DNA from: a virus
Virus record (IMG/VR): IMGVR_UViG_3300027760_000059
Span: 1 to 30,468 of that record
Strand: one strand, 5' to 3'
Length of the DNA: 30,468 nt
Numbering within the stretch: position 1 is the first letter of the stretch; each line of letters begins with the position of its first letter. A program made the position numbers and the translations under genes. This document shows positions 1-8,593 of the stretch, one piece after another. The notes beneath the pieces were generated by a model. It did not search any database. It saw nothing but the letters and a program-made list of their open reading frames with translations, and was not told the DNA's origin.

Positions 1-980
1 TGCTCTTCACCAAGTGTAGTCTTACCCAGCTTTGTACGAACCATCTTAGCTAGTTTTGATGGATCTACACCAAAGTCTTTAGCTGCTGACATGACATGGC
101 TCTTACGAACATTGTCACCATAACGCTTGATAAGGTGTGCAGCAATCTTAGCAGATTCATCAAGATCCTCGATTTCTTCCATTGTATTTTGTTTCTTGTT
201 AGCATAGCTATCAAACTTACGAACTTGATTGCTGCTTTTAGTTTCGGCCGCACTTGGCCAAGAACCAAACTTACGCGCCTTACGCATCTTTATAAGTCTA
301 TCATCTGCTTTATCGCCAGCTCTTGTTGCTAACTCGGCAGAAAGCTCATCAATCTGTTCGGCTTCTTCGTTTACATTATGGTAGTTTTTGTAAGCTTGCG
401 CTCTATTCTTAGCATAAGAATGAATAGCTGAATGCTTTTCAAACTGCTCAGCATCTTTAACCAATTTCTTGTAACGCGCTTTGTGCTGTACAGGAGTTCT
501 TTTCTTAGCTTCAGAACCCTTGTCTTCGTTATCCATCCAATGAAGATTTTTATCTTCGTCGATCTGTTCGGCTTCCTCAGCAACTTTCTTCTTGCTACGA
601 AGCATCTTGAAGTCTTGGCTGTCAAGCTTACCATTATGGTTCTTGTCGAGATTCTTTTGGCCGCCTTTTAGTTCTTCCTTGACATATCTATGTCCTGGCT
701 TTAACTTCTTAGCAGTTTGCATATCTTTATATCTGCCGACAATCTTATCATCTTTATCATAAGCACACACTGCTTCATAGACCTTTTCGTCTTCGCCAGG
801 GTTATAGCCTTTGCGTTCCTTACGACGATCGATAGCCTTGGTGCTGCCCTTAAAGACATCGTCACCATTGCCGTTGCGGTCAGGATTCTTAGCAGTTACG
901 TGCTTGTCGATAAACTTCTGTTCATCGGCAGACTTAACTTTCAAGTAACCTTCTAGAAAATCTTTAAGCGTCTTCGCCAT
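1..980 (-). CDS. Putative prohead core / internal head protein, T4 gp68 position (3' end outside window)
   Basis: An open frame starts with ATG at 980 and runs off the left edge without a stop, so at least 326 residues are present. It begins MAKTLKDFLEGYLKVKSADE and is very rich in Lys, Glu and Asp. A calcium-loop-like motif, DKNHNGKLDSQDF, lies about residues 113-125, and an earlier NPDRNGNGDDVF segment is at 32-43. A charged motif is repeated three times: EEAEQIDE (557-583), EEAEQIDE again (344-373) and EEIEDLDE (155-183). These resemble the (I/L)-x-E sites cut by the T4 gp21 prohead protease, which suggests a protein processed during head maturation. It overlaps the gp67-like gene by 17 bases, with AAGGA about 10 bases before the ATG. 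T4 has gp68 and then the gp21 protease in this position. No protease motif is visible in the part seen. The frame is certain; the function is a positional guess. Confidence 0.6.
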   Translation of the reverse strand, partial: MAKTLKDFLEGYLKVKSADEQKFIDKHVTAKNPDRNGNGDDVFKGSTKAIDRRKERKGYNPGEDEKVYEAVCAYDKDDKIVGRYKDMQTAKKLKPGHRYVKEELKGGQKNLDKNHNGKLDSQDFKMLRSKKKVAEEAEQIDEDKNLHWMDNEDKGSEAKKRTPVQHKARYKKLVKDAEQFEKHSAIHSYAKNRAQAYKNYHNVNEEAEQIDELSAELATRAGDKADDRLIKMRKARKFGSWPSAAETKSSNQVRKFDSYANKKQNTMEEIEDLDESAKIAAHLIKRYGDNVRKSHVMSAAKDFGVDPSKLAKMVRTKLGKTTLGEE

Positions 981-1281
981 CGTCGTCCAGTCCTTCTAAA
1001 TCTGAGTCATCAAAGTCTAAATCGTCGTCGTCCAGGTCTAGATCATCAACGTCATCAAATTCGTCTTCATCGATATCATCATCGAGATCGTCTTCGTCTT
1101 CGTCATCTAGATCTTCTGACTCTAAATCTTCTTCAGAAGCATAAAGACCCTGCGCTATATTAGTACGCAATGTGTCAATTGCTTCAGCTGCTTTTTCGCC
1201 CATGATATCATCAAAGGCAGAAGCAAACTTAGTTGGCTGCTGACCGATAGCAAAATTAATTAGTTCATCAACTGTTGGCAT
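964..1281 (-). CDS. 67: Prohead core protein, gp67 (PIP)-like
   Basis: This 105-residue protein has a helical N-terminal half (MPTVDELINFAIGQQPTKFA onward to about residue 50) and a C-terminal half made almost entirely of Asp and Glu. T4 gp67 (prohead internal protein, about 80 aa) has the same design: a short helical start followed by an acidic tail. It also lies directly after portal gene 20, as here. In T4 the protein is part of the scaffold core and is cut into small internal peptides by the gp21 protease. A TATAAATA late promoter sits 22 bases upstream and an ACGGAGA ribosome site precedes the ATG. The end overlaps the next gene by 17 bases. The call rests on position plus composition, because such acidic proteins give little alignable sequence. 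Confidence 0.72.
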   Translation of the reverse strand: MPTVDELINFAIGQQPTKFASAFDDIMGEKAAEAIDTLRTNIAQGLYASEEDLESEDLDDEDEDDLDDDIDEDEFDDVDDLDLDDDDLDFDDSDLEGLDDDGEDA

Positions 1282-1302
1282 AACTTTTCTCCGTATTCTT
1301 TT

Positions 1303-1310
1303 TATTTATA
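1303..1310 (-). promoter_or_regulatory. T4-type late promoter TATAAATA before gp67-like gene
   Basis: The minus strand reads TATAAATA, the exact T4 late -10 element recognised by the gp55/gp33 sigma system in T4. It lies between the portal stop and the gp67-like ATG at 1281, with a ribosome site in between. Confidence 0.75.
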
Positions 1311-1311
1311 A

Positions 1312-2970
1312 TCAGGCTGGTTTCTTGACTACATCAGGAACCTTAGGACCGAAGTCTGCATCCTTAGGTGGTTGTGCTTCTGGTGGCGCCGGAGGTCCAG
1401 CATCACCTTCTGGTTGCATATCAGCTCCAGGCATTGGTTGACCGTCAGGCCCAACCTCTGGTTGGTTATATTGTGGATTATTCATCTCTTCTTTAATCTG
1501 TGCATCAATTTCCTTCATGTCCTCTTCAGTCTGATAGAGAACATTGCGGCGGATCCATTCATGTGAGTAGTATTTGCCGGTATAGTCATCTACATCACGG
1601 AGCATCGACACACGATCACGAAGGATCTCAGTGTTGCGAAGTTCTGCGAAGTGGTTATCTTCAGCATACTCATACTTAAAGTTAGTCTTGAACTCTGCCC
1701 AATCTTCTGAGGTAATGATTCCCTTAAGGATCAGTTGCTTCTCAAGGATACGTGTGAATAGATCAGAAAATCTCATTCTTAGGCGAGTAACAAACTTAGC
1801 AAACTTGACTTCGTCACGTGTAATTTCAGTAGCACGGCCAAAACTGTACTGTGCAGATGGATCCATACGACCGATAGGAACGTTCAACGACTTATAGAGT
1901 TTGTTTTGGAAGTACGTTACGTCATCCATCTGACCTAGATTCTGCCCACCCGGGAGGGTAGTAATCTCTGTTCCCTTACCGCCTTCACGACGTGGTAGCC
2001 AGAAATCCTCAAGCATTGTCATATGTTTACGATCATCACGGATTTCACCACTTGCTGAATCGTACACAACCTTATTCTTAAAGCGCGTCATAACATCACG
2101 AAGATATTGTTCAGCTTTAGGTTTAGGAAGGTTACCAACATCAATATAGAAGATACGACGTTCAGGTGCACGCGAGATACGATAGATGACCAATGAGTCT
2201 TCCATCGCCTTCAGCATGTTCAACGGCTTGATAGCCTTCTGGAGGTAACCAATAACAAGGTCACCATTTACATTCACAAGACCAGATGACACATTGACAA
2301 TAGAGTCGACTGCAATCTTCAGACCCTGTGCACCAGTATCCTGGAAAGGTGCTACGTTATTAGGAACACCAGCAGTCTTCGAGAATCCCTTCTCGTTATA
2401 GATGTAGAACTCTTCACCGGTCTGTGGAACAGTAATATTGGAGTCTTTGGCAACTTTTCTTTTCTTGACGGTACGAACCTTACGGATCTTACGTGGATCA
2501 ATATACCGAAGTTCTTTGATACCATCACGTGGCTTTGCTTCATCGATCATTGCATGATATAGTAGACGTCCATCTACATACCACTTCTTAAAGATTTCAT
2601 AAGCATGCTGATTAAACTCAAGGAGGTCGACGATATTATCGAACTCTTCGGTAATCATTTTCTTAATCTTGTCAGGCTGTTCTAGATCGTCTAGATTAAG
2701 ACTAACAATTTGTTTCTTAGGATCTGCAACAATGGCTTCATTAACAATATCATCGATGGCCATCTCGACCTCAGGATGCATTGCAATTTCACGATACTTA
2801 TTGACTAACTCTGCTTCTGTACGAACTGCACCGTCAAGATCAACAAACGTACCATAGACACCGCCTTCAGCCACAACCATCGCGCCATCATCGGCTGCTT
2901 TAGGTGTAAATGAAGGGATGTCTACTGGTTCGACTTTCCTCTTGATTTCAAAACCAAATAATTCGGCCAT
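1312..2970 (-). CDS. 20: Portal vertex protein, gp20
   Basis: This 552-residue protein is close to T4 gp20 (524 aa). It forms the dodecameric ring at the unique head vertex through which terminase packs DNA and to which the neck attaches. Typical gp20 segments can be read: MHPEVEMAIDDIVNEAIV near residue 63, LRYIDPRKIRKVR near 158, YRISRAPERRIFYIDVGNLP about 260-280, and LNVPIGRMDPSAQYSFGRAT about 365-385. The last 50 or so residues are a Pro-, Asp- and Gly-rich extension (about PGADMQPEGDAGPPAPPEAQ) that looks disordered. GGAG lies 5 bases before the ATG. It is separated from gp19 by a strong hairpin terminator and has its own AATAAATA late-promoter match. Family assignment is firm. Confidence 0.96.
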   Translation of the reverse strand: MAELFGFEIKRKVEPVDIPSFTPKAADDGAMVVAEGGVYGTFVDLDGAVRTEAELVNKYREIAMHPEVEMAIDDIVNEAIVADPKKQIVSLNLDDLEQPDKIKKMITEEFDNIVDLLEFNQHAYEIFKKWYVDGRLLYHAMIDEAKPRDGIKELRYIDPRKIRKVRTVKKRKVAKDSNITVPQTGEEFYIYNEKGFSKTAGVPNNVAPFQDTGAQGLKIAVDSIVNVSSGLVNVNGDLVIGYLQKAIKPLNMLKAMEDSLVIYRISRAPERRIFYIDVGNLPKPKAEQYLRDVMTRFKNKVVYDSASGEIRDDRKHMTMLEDFWLPRREGGKGTEITTLPGGQNLGQMDDVTYFQNKLYKSLNVPIGRMDPSAQYSFGRATEITRDEVKFAKFVTRLRMRFSDLFTRILEKQLILKGIITSEDWAEFKTNFKYEYAEDNHFAELRNTEILRDRVSMLRDVDDYTGKYYSHEWIRRNVLYQTEEDMKEIDAQIKEEMNNPQYNQPEVGPDGQPMPGADMQPEGDAGPPAPPEAQPPKDADFGPKVPDVVKKPA

Positions 2971-2991
2971 GGATACTCCAATTTAAATAAC

Positions 2992-3023
2992 AAAAAAATA
3001 AGGGGGATGGTTACCCCTTATTT
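2992..3023 (-). terminator. Intrinsic terminator between gp19 and gp20
   Basis: On the minus strand a perfect 10-bp stem, AAATAAGGGG / CCCCTTATTT (plus-strand arms 3014-3023 and 2996-3005), closes an 8-base loop and ends in a run of seven T residues. This is a classic rho-independent terminator just after the gp19 stop. The upstream arm overlaps a late-promoter match. Confidence 0.8.
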
Positions 3024-3026
3024 ATT
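3019..3026 (-). promoter_or_regulatory. Late promoter AATAAATA before gp20, inside the terminator stem
   Basis: The minus strand reads AATAAATA, matching the NATAAATA form used in cyanophages. It overlaps the gp19 stop codon and the first arm of the hairpin. Transcripts starting a few bases downstream would lack the first arm and so escape the terminator. Confidence 0.55.
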
Positions 3027-3561
3027 ACGCACCGCCGGCATTATCCGTAGTACCACCGCTCACTGTCCAGTAGTCATATGTAAATGTAACCTGGAAAGAT
3101 TCGATTTGGTCGGTATTTCCCCAATCAAGTTCGATTGGCGAGATAACACTTGGGAAGATTCCATCAAATCTATATTCACGAATCGGTGTTCCATCCTTAG
3201 CATACTGAATTACAGTAGCGTTAGACTTATAACGATTAATATCACGAACATTGCCCTCAAGACGGTTGATTCTGTTTGACCATTCTTCCATAGCATTACG
3301 GATTAAAAAGTCTTCGTCATTGAGAACTGTTACTGTCCAATCACCGAATGTACGGTCTCCAGCCAACTTCATTTGACGACCAAAGTAGAATACTGGAATT
3401 ACACCAAGTTGTGATTCTGGAATCTGTGCAGCTTGAACCATAAATGGTGTTTTGAGATCGCCAGAATTATTTGCAGGATTGTTAATACGTACCTGAAATA
3501 GATTCTGACGTGCACCGCCATAGACCAGCTGGCTTCTCATTTCGTTGATATTAAAAGCCAT
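3025..3561 (-). CDS. 19: Tail tube protein, gp19
   Basis: This 178-residue protein is slightly longer than T4 gp19 (163 aa). It stacks as hexameric rings to form the inner tube that carries DNA through the contractile tail. Recognisable segments are MRSQLVYGGARQNLFQVRI at the start, VIPVFYFGRQMKLAGDRTFG about 54-74, WTVTVLNDEDFLIRNAMEEW about 76-95, and the ending IESFQVTFTYDYW. The ATG at 3561 has AGGAGA 7 bases upstream. The gene lies between sheath and portal as in T4, with an AATAAATA late-promoter match upstream and a terminator just downstream. The Ala/Gly-rich last ten residues are the only unusual part. Confidence 0.95.
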   Translation of the reverse strand: MAFNINEMRSQLVYGGARQNLFQVRINNPANNSGDLKTPFMVQAAQIPESQLGVIPVFYFGRQMKLAGDRTFGDWTVTVLNDEDFLIRNAMEEWSNRINRLEGNVRDINRYKSNATVIQYAKDGTPIREYRFDGIFPSVISPIELDWGNTDQIESFQVTFTYDYWTVSGGTTDNAGGA

Positions 3562-3583
3562 TTGCTTTTCTCCTAGTTTCTTT

Positions 3584-3591
3584 TATTTATT
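3584..3591 (-). promoter_or_regulatory. Late promoter AATAAATA before gp19
   Basis: The minus strand reads AATAAATA, overlapping the gp18 stop codon and 22 bases upstream of the gp19 ATG. This layout copies the one before gp20. Confidence 0.6.
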
Positions 3592-6475
3592 AGAACTGGC
3601 CAACAACTTCATTGAACTCTACACCAGAGCGGACAGCAACAAAGTTCAACTGAATATAGTTGATGCTCTTAGCTGGCTTGATATAGATGTCACCAACAAA
3701 GCGGTTGCTATCAATAACTTCTGCAGTATTGTTTGTTTCATCGCAAACAACACGGAAGTCAGTAATACCACGACGGCCTTGAATATCACGTAAGAATGGT
3801 TCAATCAGATTCAAGAACTGTGCACGAGTGAACTCGTCATTGAACTCGAACAGCATCTGATTTGCGGCTGTGGCGATTGTCTTCTCAAGAGTGATGAATA
3901 GACGACGAACGTTAATACGATCGAATGCACTTGGACGGCCAAGAGCAGTTTTATCACCAAACAGAATTGTACCCTGACCTGGCTTTGTGATTACTGGATT
4001 GATATCGCTCTTATACAGTGTATCACAATCTGTCTTGCTTGGGCTATAAGCCAGCTTAACAAGGTTCTTAATCTGGCCACGATTGTAACCAGCAGGTGAG
4101 AACCAAGGATCACGAAGATTGTCTGAACGAGCAGTTAGACCAGCAATATCACCATTCAGTGGGATATAACGGTATACATCATTGTACTTGTCATACTGAT
4201 ACTTATAACCAGAGTCGATGAATGCATACGAGCTATTACGAACACTCTGACGGAATGTCACAATGTTTGAAGCCTGTAGACCCTCTACATTAGTAGCACC
4301 AATAACATCGGCACGATCAGGTGAAACAAATACAACACAATCTTTACGTGTTTCGGCAATATTATCAATTAGATAGTTAGCAAGTTGCTCACCATTAGTA
4401 CCGCCGCGTGCTTTACCAGTAAGAATCAATGAAACATCAACAGATGAAGCATCGGCAAACAGATCATATGCACTTGCAAGAGCTGCAAGTGAAACGTCAG
4501 TAGAATTTGCACCATCATAACCACCGATGAACGAATCGGAATAAGGAACAATTGATGTTGAATTAATAAGACCAGCAGCAGTAGTTGTAGCAGCACCTAC
4601 ACGATCGTTTGTTGCCCAAACATAACGCGAGTTGTCATTGATTACTGTCTTATAGAAGTTGGTTGTACCATCTTCACCGATAGCATCAGTTGCACGGGAC
4701 AGGTCTTCATAAACTTCAAGGATCGTTCCAGGAGTACCCGAGAACTTACCACCTACGTCTACAACAATAGCACTTACCTGATCAACAGTTGTTAAACCAC
4801 GATCTGATAGATAACGCGATGTACCAGGTGCTGATGCAATAGTGTTATAATATTCCCACTTACGTGAAATTGTATTGCTACTGTAGTTTGTTGACAGGCC
4901 ATACGGAGTTTCGACAGTTACTGGGAAGTAAGCAATTGTTGGATCATTAGGAATATTGTTAGCAACAGCACCAAGGGCCTTAATTTTAAGAAATTGTTTG
5001 CCAATTAATGTATTGCCAACTTCGATATAATCACCAACGGTCAATCTATCTCTAATAACACCTGCTGCAACATATGTTTCATCCCATGTTAGTTTTGAAG
5101 ATAATGGATTGCCAGCAAGATTAAAGGTAAAACCAGTTGCTGTTGAGTTGATTGAAGAAAAACTGATATTTGAACCGCCAGAAGTTGTTGATAAGCAGAA
5201 ACCAGATGTGTTAGTAGACACAGTATAGTATGTAGTACCATTAGTTAGAACAACTGCAATGCCTGATGTATTCGAATATACTACAGTATCACCATTCGCA
5301 AATGGATGATTTGGTGATGTGATAAAGTTTGTAGTATTCGAGATGCTTGAAGTATTTGAAAACAGTGCCAGTGTTGTTGTTGCACCAACTGTATTTGATT
5401 CAATATAGACATTAGCGGTTGTGCTATTTACTGCAATTGAAAAACCGGTCGTAGGTCCTGGAACATTTGTTGTATTTGTATAACCAGTCAGATCCCGTGG
5501 GTCGATAGTTGAACTATACTGCGCTGCAGAATCACACATAGAAACTTTTAGCGAGTTACCTAGTTCACCAGGATAACGTGCAACAAATTCTGTGCCAGCA
5601 AAGATGGTATTTGAAGGGCCCTTATTTTCAAAGTCTTCAGCATTTTTTACAACAGTAGTTGCTGGGTTTACAGTTGAACTATTAGCAATAGCATTGAATG
5701 CTAATCCGGCATCAAAGAAAGTTAATGATTGAGTATTAACAGTTGTACTACTACCGTTCAATGCATTAGCAGATAGTGTAACACGCGTTGTGCCTGTTCT
5801 TGCAAGTGTATGGCCGGTTTGTGATGTTCCAGTCGTCAAAGTAATTACTGTACCACCGTAAGAAGCTGCAAGAAATACACCAGATGTGTTTGAATTACGC
5901 ACATAATATGTTGTACCACTAGTTAGTGGCGAAACAGCAGTGTTACCGGCAGCAACAGTATAAAGTACAGGTTCACCATCTACTAGAGAGTGTGAAATTG
6001 TAATAAATCCGCTAGTAGCTACTGCAGAACTGGCATTAAACGATGCTGAAAGTGTAGATGTATTTACAGAAGCAACAGTTGTTCCATATGGAATAATTGT
6101 TGGGCTAGCATGAACTTTTTGACCTGCAGTAATACCTGTTGTAGTATTTGCTGCAAAAACAATATATTGGTCACCGCGAAGCTCTGAAGATTTATAGACG
6201 GTTGTTGCTGCTGATGTAGTTGCAGCACGAGAAACATAAAGGGCATTACCATACGAAAGGAAGTTAGCCGCTGTGAAGAATGTTTCATAGTTGTCTGATG
6301 TTGGTTTGCCGTAACGGGCAACCAGAGTATTTTCTGAATCTACCAGAACAAACTTTCCAACAGGACCCCAACGAAACACGCCGCCAATAGCACCTGTTGT
6401 GGTTGCTAGAGCCGGTACTGTTGTTGTAAGATCAATCTCGGAAATGTTAATTCCAGGGCTGACTTGAAATGCCAT
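3590..6475 (-). CDS. 18: Contractile tail sheath protein, gp18, enlarged by two inserted modules
   Basis: The sheath polymerises around the tail tube and contracts to drive it into the cell. The ends are typical gp18: MAFQVSPGINISEIDLTTTV with GAIGGVFRWGPVG at the start, and INYIQLNFVAVRSGVEFNEV at the C-terminus. Core segments such as FVARYPGELGNSLKVSMCDS (about 297-316) and LILTGKARGGTNGEQLANYL are intact. At 961 residues it is about 300 longer than T4 gp18 (659). The excess is mostly in two Thr/Ser/Asn/Gly-rich stretches, about 100-275 and 335-460. Each contains a copy of a repeat: H-x-x-x-x-G-x-x-V-x-Y near 162-172 and 390-400, then SGTTYYVRNSNTSG (186-199) and NGTTYYTVSTNTSG (412-425). 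They look like extra Ig-like domains on the outer sheath surface. AAGGGAGAT precedes the ATG, and a TATAAATA late promoter lies upstream. Family certain; surface position of the inserts inferred. Confidence 0.96.
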   Translation of the reverse strand: MAFQVSPGINISEIDLTTTVPALATTTGAIGGVFRWGPVGKFVLVDSENTLVARYGKPTSDNYETFFTAANFLSYGNALYVSRAATTSAATTVYKSSELRGDQYIVFAANTTTGITAGQKVHASPTIIPYGTTVASVNTSTLSASFNASSAVATSGFITISHSLVDGEPVLYTVAAGNTAVSPLTSGTTYYVRNSNTSGVFLAASYGGTVITLTTGTSQTGHTLARTGTTRVTLSANALNGSSTTVNTQSLTFFDAGLAFNAIANSSTVNPATTVVKNAEDFENKGPSNTIFAGTEFVARYPGELGNSLKVSMCDSAAQYSSTIDPRDLTGYTNTTNVPGPTTGFSIAVNSTTANVYIESNTVGATTTLALFSNTSSISNTTNFITSPNHPFANGDTVVYSNTSGIAVVLTNGTTYYTVSTNTSGFCLSTTSGGSNISFSSINSTATGFTFNLAGNPLSSKLTWDETYVAAGVIRDRLTVGDYIEVGNTLIGKQFLKIKALGAVANNIPNDPTIAYFPVTVETPYGLSTNYSSNTISRKWEYYNTIASAPGTSRYLSDRGLTTVDQVSAIVVDVGGKFSGTPGTILEVYEDLSRATDAIGEDGTTNFYKTVINDNSRYVWATNDRVGAATTTAAGLINSTSIVPYSDSFIGGYDGANSTDVSLAALASAYDLFADASSVDVSLILTGKARGGTNGEQLANYLIDNIAETRKDCVVFVSPDRADVIGATNVEGLQASNIVTFRQSVRNSSYAFIDSGYKYQYDKYNDVYRYIPLNGDIAGLTARSDNLRDPWFSPAGYNRGQIKNLVKLAYSPSKTDCDTLYKSDINPVITKPGQGTILFGDKTALGRPSAFDRINVRRLFITLEKTIATAANQMLFEFNDEFTRAQFLNLIEPFLRDIQGRRGITDFRVVCDETNNTAEVIDSNRFVGDIYIKPAKSINYIQLNFVAVRSGVEFNEVVGQF

Positions 6476-6521
6476 TGTAATCTCCCTTAATCGAAGGTGT
6501 TTAACCAGTTACTTTTGCTTT

Positions 6522-6529
6522 TATTTATA
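6522..6529 (-). promoter_or_regulatory. T4-type late promoter TATAAATA before gp18
   Basis: Exact TATAAATA on the minus strand, between the gp17 stop (6541) and the gp18 ATG (6475), leaving a leader of roughly 40 bases. Confidence 0.75.
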
Positions 6530-6540
6530 AAATGCCCAGA

Positions 6541-8202
6541 TTACGAAAACAAGCCTTTAAACTCTGGATTCCATGATTGCGACATATCGATAACTTCTAT
6601 ATTGTCATGGTCTAGCGGTTCTCGGCCATTATCCATGAAGAATGAGAACATCTCATTCTCCAGATCTTCATCTGTTCTGTTTCTCAGTTTAAGAAGCGTA
6701 TTGATATCAGTCAGATCCTTGAAGTATTGTTGATTCGACATCCATGCAAACAATACCAATGCCATGACGAGATCGTCGTGTGCACCGGGTTCTGCCTCAT
6801 AGGATGCGTTCTTCTTAGAGAATCTGGACAGTTCGTAGATCGTATCATGATCATTAATAATCAATTGATATTGTTCGATAAGAAGCTTGAGTAGTGAACA
6901 GCCAACAGTCTTGGTAATTGCTGTTTGTTTCAATCCACGTTCTGCATTCTTATTAAAACCAGCAGAGATTCTTTTACCTTTCGGACCTGCCTTTTCAGTA
7001 AAGATTAAGTTATCCGATTCGTAGTCGATGTATAAAGCGTCGGCCACAGTCTGGCCGATGTCATTAATTTCCACCAGGATCGTAGCATTGTTATACTGTA
7101 TCGATGTCTGATGGATAGTCTGGGTGTATTCCGCAGGCGGGGTGACGTTACTTTTATAGACACATACCTGGTTGTACGGCATTTGTGTAACATCGATTAC
7201 CTGGAATGCAGAGTAATCAAGGCCCTTACCATGGGATACGTCGCACGTCATGACATACTTGTGATCCTTCTCAGGAAGAACATAAGTTGTCAGTCCGTCA
7301 GTTGATGATAGTGGACGTAGTGCAGTCAGTGTCTTCAGGACAGCACCGGAGATCAGTGTACCAGATGAACCAAGCCATGCACACTCAAATTCCTGCGCAA
7401 ACTTCTCGTAGTCGAAGTCCATGGCGCCAAGTGTTTCTTGTTTCCATGCCTCATTGCGGCCAGGAACCATTTGCCATGGAACCTCAACATACTGATAACC
7501 GTTGGTGCCTTCCTTAGCACCAGTGCATGTTTTATAGAAGTGATTTAATCCATTCGGCGTGGATGTGAATAGGATCTTAGTAGTTTCACCAGACGAAATG
7601 GTCGGAAAGACGGAAGCGAAGAACTCATCCCAGTTCTCGACAAACGCTGCTTCATCGATGTATAGTAATGAAATAGACTTACCACGAATAGCCGACGAAC
7701 TAGTAGCAGCAGCAATAACTTTACAGCCGTTCTCAAGCTCAATAGAGCCTTTGTTCCACTCGACAACACCTTGTTGTAACCAGTCCGGAAGTGATTCATA
7801 TGATAACTTTACACGATCTAGAATTTCTCTAGCAGCATCTCCTTTATTAGCAAGGAGAGCAACTGTCTTATGTTCATTAAAGAGAACATAGTGAAGAATA
7901 ACAGCTGCAGCAGTTGTAGTCTTACCAGCCTGACGTGATGTGACTACTGTAACTCGGCGGTTATTAGTTAACTTCTCAATAATTTCTTTTTGATAATCAT
8001 AAAGCCGAATAGGAATCAGACCATGATCAACATGGACAATCTTAATATAACGTTCGGCAAAGTAGATTGGATCTTCAGCGCACTTTAACCATTCCTCAAC
8101 CTGTTCGGCGGTCCATTCAATCTTTTTTCTGGCTTTCTTGAGCAGAGGGTTGCCATTATAACCCTTGTCAAAAGCCTTTTTTATTTTATCAAACATCGTC
8201 AT
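6541..8202 (-). CDS. 17: Terminase large subunit, gp17
   Basis: This is the ATP-driven DNA packaging motor and headful nuclease that docks on the portal. About 553 residues are shown from ATG 8202. The frame is open further upstream only to a TTG at 8256, deep inside gp16, which I reject; ATG 8196 (MFDKIKK) is an equally good start. ATPase motifs are Walker A in TSRQAGKTTTAAA, Walker B in LLYIDEAAF and coupling motif III in LFTSTPNGLNHFY. The RNase-H-like nuclease acids lie in MTCDVSHGKGLDYSAF, LVEINDIGQTV and GAHDDLVMALV, matching the T4 gp17 Asp/Glu/Asp set. The N-terminal WTAEQVEEWLKCAEDPIYFA resembles T4 [20 protein letters not shown]. It lacks roughly 60 residues of T4's N-terminal extension (T4 610 aa). 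It overlaps gp16 by 14 bases, which suggests translational coupling. Confidence 0.97.
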   Translation of the reverse strand: MTMFDKIKKAFDKGYNGNPLLKKARKKIEWTAEQVEEWLKCAEDPIYFAERYIKIVHVDHGLIPIRLYDYQKEIIEKLTNNRRVTVVTSRQAGKTTTAAAVILHYVLFNEHKTVALLANKGDAAREILDRVKLSYESLPDWLQQGVVEWNKGSIELENGCKVIAAATSSSAIRGKSISLLYIDEAAFVENWDEFFASVFPTISSGETTKILFTSTPNGLNHFYKTCTGAKEGTNGYQYVEVPWQMVPGRNEAWKQETLGAMDFDYEKFAQEFECAWLGSSGTLISGAVLKTLTALRPLSSTDGLTTYVLPEKDHKYVMTCDVSHGKGLDYSAFQVIDVTQMPYNQVCVYKSNVTPPAEYTQTIHQTSIQYNNATILVEINDIGQTVADALYIDYESDNLIFTEKAGPKGKRISAGFNKNAERGLKQTAITKTVGCSLLKLLIEQYQLIINDHDTIYELSRFSKKNASYEAEPGAHDDLVMALVLFAWMSNQQYFKDLTDINTLLKLRNRTDEDLENEMFSFFMDNGREPLDHDNIEVIDMSQSWNPEFKGLFS

Positions 8203-8593
8203 TCTTAGTTTTTCTTTGTTCGAGCATCTTCTGCAGTTCGGCAGTAGATCCGACAAAAAGATTATTTGTTACCTGTTGACTGTTTGCATTTGGTTCTGTC
8301 TCTAGAAGTTTCTTCTTCTTGGCCTGTAAGTCCAGGAGGTCTTTACTTGCACCGACCATCGTATTCATCAAGGTTGAAAGAACCTCATATGCTCTAGGAT
8401 GCTGTGACTGTCTAGCCACATCCATCAGGTCAAACAAAGCCTCTTGTCCTTTGCCAATTACATCCATTAGATTTTCACGCGCATAGTCAAAATCATTTTG
8501 AATCGTTGCATCTTCTGGTTTATCTTGTACCATAGGAAGATACTGTCTATCAGCGTCAGGTTGGATATTTAAAATTTGGTTTAGCTTTTTCAT
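8189..8593 (-). CDS. 16: Terminase small subunit, gp16
   Basis: This 134-residue, highly charged helical protein lies directly before gp17 and overlaps it. T4 gp16 (164 aa) forms rings that recognise concatemeric DNA and regulate the gp17 ATPase and nuclease. Family-like segments are FDYARENLMDVIGKGQEALF (about 35-54), DVARQSQHPRAYEVLSTLMN (58-77), and NNLFVGSTAELQKMLEQRK near the end. Central helices are the coiled-coil oligomerisation region in the family. Its ATG shares the TAATG junction with the gp15 stop. Assignment is firm from sequence pattern and order. Confidence 0.93.
   Translation of the reverse strand: MKKLNQILNIQPDADRQYLPMVQDKPEDATIQNDFDYARENLMDVIGKGQEALFDLMDVARQSQHPRAYEVLSTLMNTMVGASKDLLDLQAKKKKLLETEPNANSQQVTNNLFVGSTAELQKMLEQRKTKNDDV

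Noticed and set aside
8203-8256. TTG start adding 18 residues to gp17
   Set aside because: It lies well inside gp16, the added residues do not resemble gp17, and ATG codons at 8202 and 8196 fit better.
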